Of a stretch of 5,885 nucleotides of DNA, positions 5,715 to 5,885 are shown piece by piece. Position numbers and translations under genes: made by a program. This stretch comes from an uncultured Senegalimassilia sp. (GTDB taxonomy: Bacteria > Actinomycetota > Coriobacteriia > Coriobacteriales > Eggerthellaceae). Positions within the stretch are counted from its first letter, which is position 1. The number at the start of each line of letters is the position of its first letter. The stretch lies in NCBI GenBank assembly GCA_934661765.1, contig CAKUJT010000137.1, forward strand, positions 1 through 5,885, read 5' to 3'. Under the pieces are notes generated by a model that made no database searches, was not told the DNA's origin, and worked only from the letters and a program-made list of their open reading frames with translations.

Positions 5715-5759
5715 CCCTTTTGTTTTTGTATATATTGCCGGTGGTTTTCCTCTTTTCAA
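5715..5759 (-). promoter_or_regulatory. Possible promoter and ribosome binding site for the broken RHS reading frame
   Basis: On the minus strand TTGAAA (5759-5754) is followed after 17 bases by AATATA (5736-5731), a weak -10. AAAGGG (5720-5715) then lies 7 bases before ATG 5707. The ribosome binding site is good, while the promoter match is only fair in AT-rich sequence. Confidence 0.35.
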
Positions 5760-5760
5760 A

Positions 5761-5810
5761 CCGCGATAACGAGATAAAATACGCTTCGCGAATTTTACTC
5801 GTTATCGCGG
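5761..5810. repeat. Large palindromic hairpin element
   Basis: Thirteen perfect pairs (ccgcgataacgag 5761-5773 with ctcgttatcgcgg 5798-5810) are followed, after one bulged A (5774), by six more (taaaat 5775-5780 with atttta 5792-5797). The 11-base centre acgcttcgcga can itself pair as cgc/gcg. Nearly all 50 bases are paired. It shares gcttcgcga (5783-5791) with the palindrome at 68-129. It lies immediately upstream of the RHS remnant and is probably a dispersed intergenic repeat. Confidence 0.75.
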
Positions 5811-5815
5811 CAGTC

Positions 5816-5846
5816 GCCAAGGTCTCATGCAAGCATGGACTTTGGC
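5816..5846. repeat. Second hairpin of the palindromic element
   Basis: gccaaggtc (5816-5824) pairs with gactttggc (5838-5846), with one G.T pair. Inside, catgc (5826-5830) pairs with gcatg (5833-5837), leaving one bulged T and an aa tip. It begins five bases after the larger hairpin. Its last base also starts ctcgtt (5846-5851), which can pair with aacgag (5869-5874) and repeats the arm of the first hairpin. The whole of 5761-5874 therefore looks like one composite structured element that may continue beyond the window. Confidence 0.65.
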
Positions 5847-5885
5847 TCGTTGCTCGCGTAAATCAAAAAACGAGACAGTTAATAC

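Overview
The window reads as accessory chromosome of a Gram-positive Clostridia, most likely a gut Lachnospiraceae. This rests on strong AGGAGG-type ribosome binding sites, AT-rich spacers, sigma-A-type promoters, a WapA/RHS-type protein with clostridial-style core motifs, an Rpn-type transposase remnant and abundant palindromic intergenic elements. The genus cannot be fixed from the sequence alone.

Layout, left to right. At 68-129 is a palindromic element that directly abuts the end of a minus-strand run of small genes. That run holds two adjacent paralogous small proteins with the same C-x3-C-x2-C-x2-C motif (130-324 and 336-560), then a remnant of an Rpn/PD-(D/E)XK-type transposase (609-893), then an unrecognised 151-residue protein (1011-1466). 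A divergent promoter pair (1531-1622) separates these from one plus-strand gene (1670-2509) for a two-pass membrane protein with a soluble C-terminal domain. That gene ends at a hairpin terminator (2540-2597).

The right half is a minus-strand polymorphic-toxin locus. It has a long RHS/YD-repeat protein (3125-5578) with an AT-rich C-terminal tip. After a 79-base gap comes a small four-pass membrane protein (2644-3045), the natural immunity candidate. The tip ends in a very lysine-rich, tryptophan-spaced segment resembling a membrane-active cationic peptide, which fits a membrane-embedded immunity protein.

The RHS gene is not a normal full-length copy. RHS-like coding sequence continues in frame upstream of the first ATG. 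It reaches a TGA, and 13 codons further up there is an ATG with a good ribosome binding site in the same frame. The N-terminal module also joins the YD repeats almost directly, so a large part of the usual protein is absent. I read it as a shortened orphan RHS copy, either decayed or kept as a store of a toxin tip and its immunity gene. Two palindromic hairpins (5761-5846) lie just upstream.
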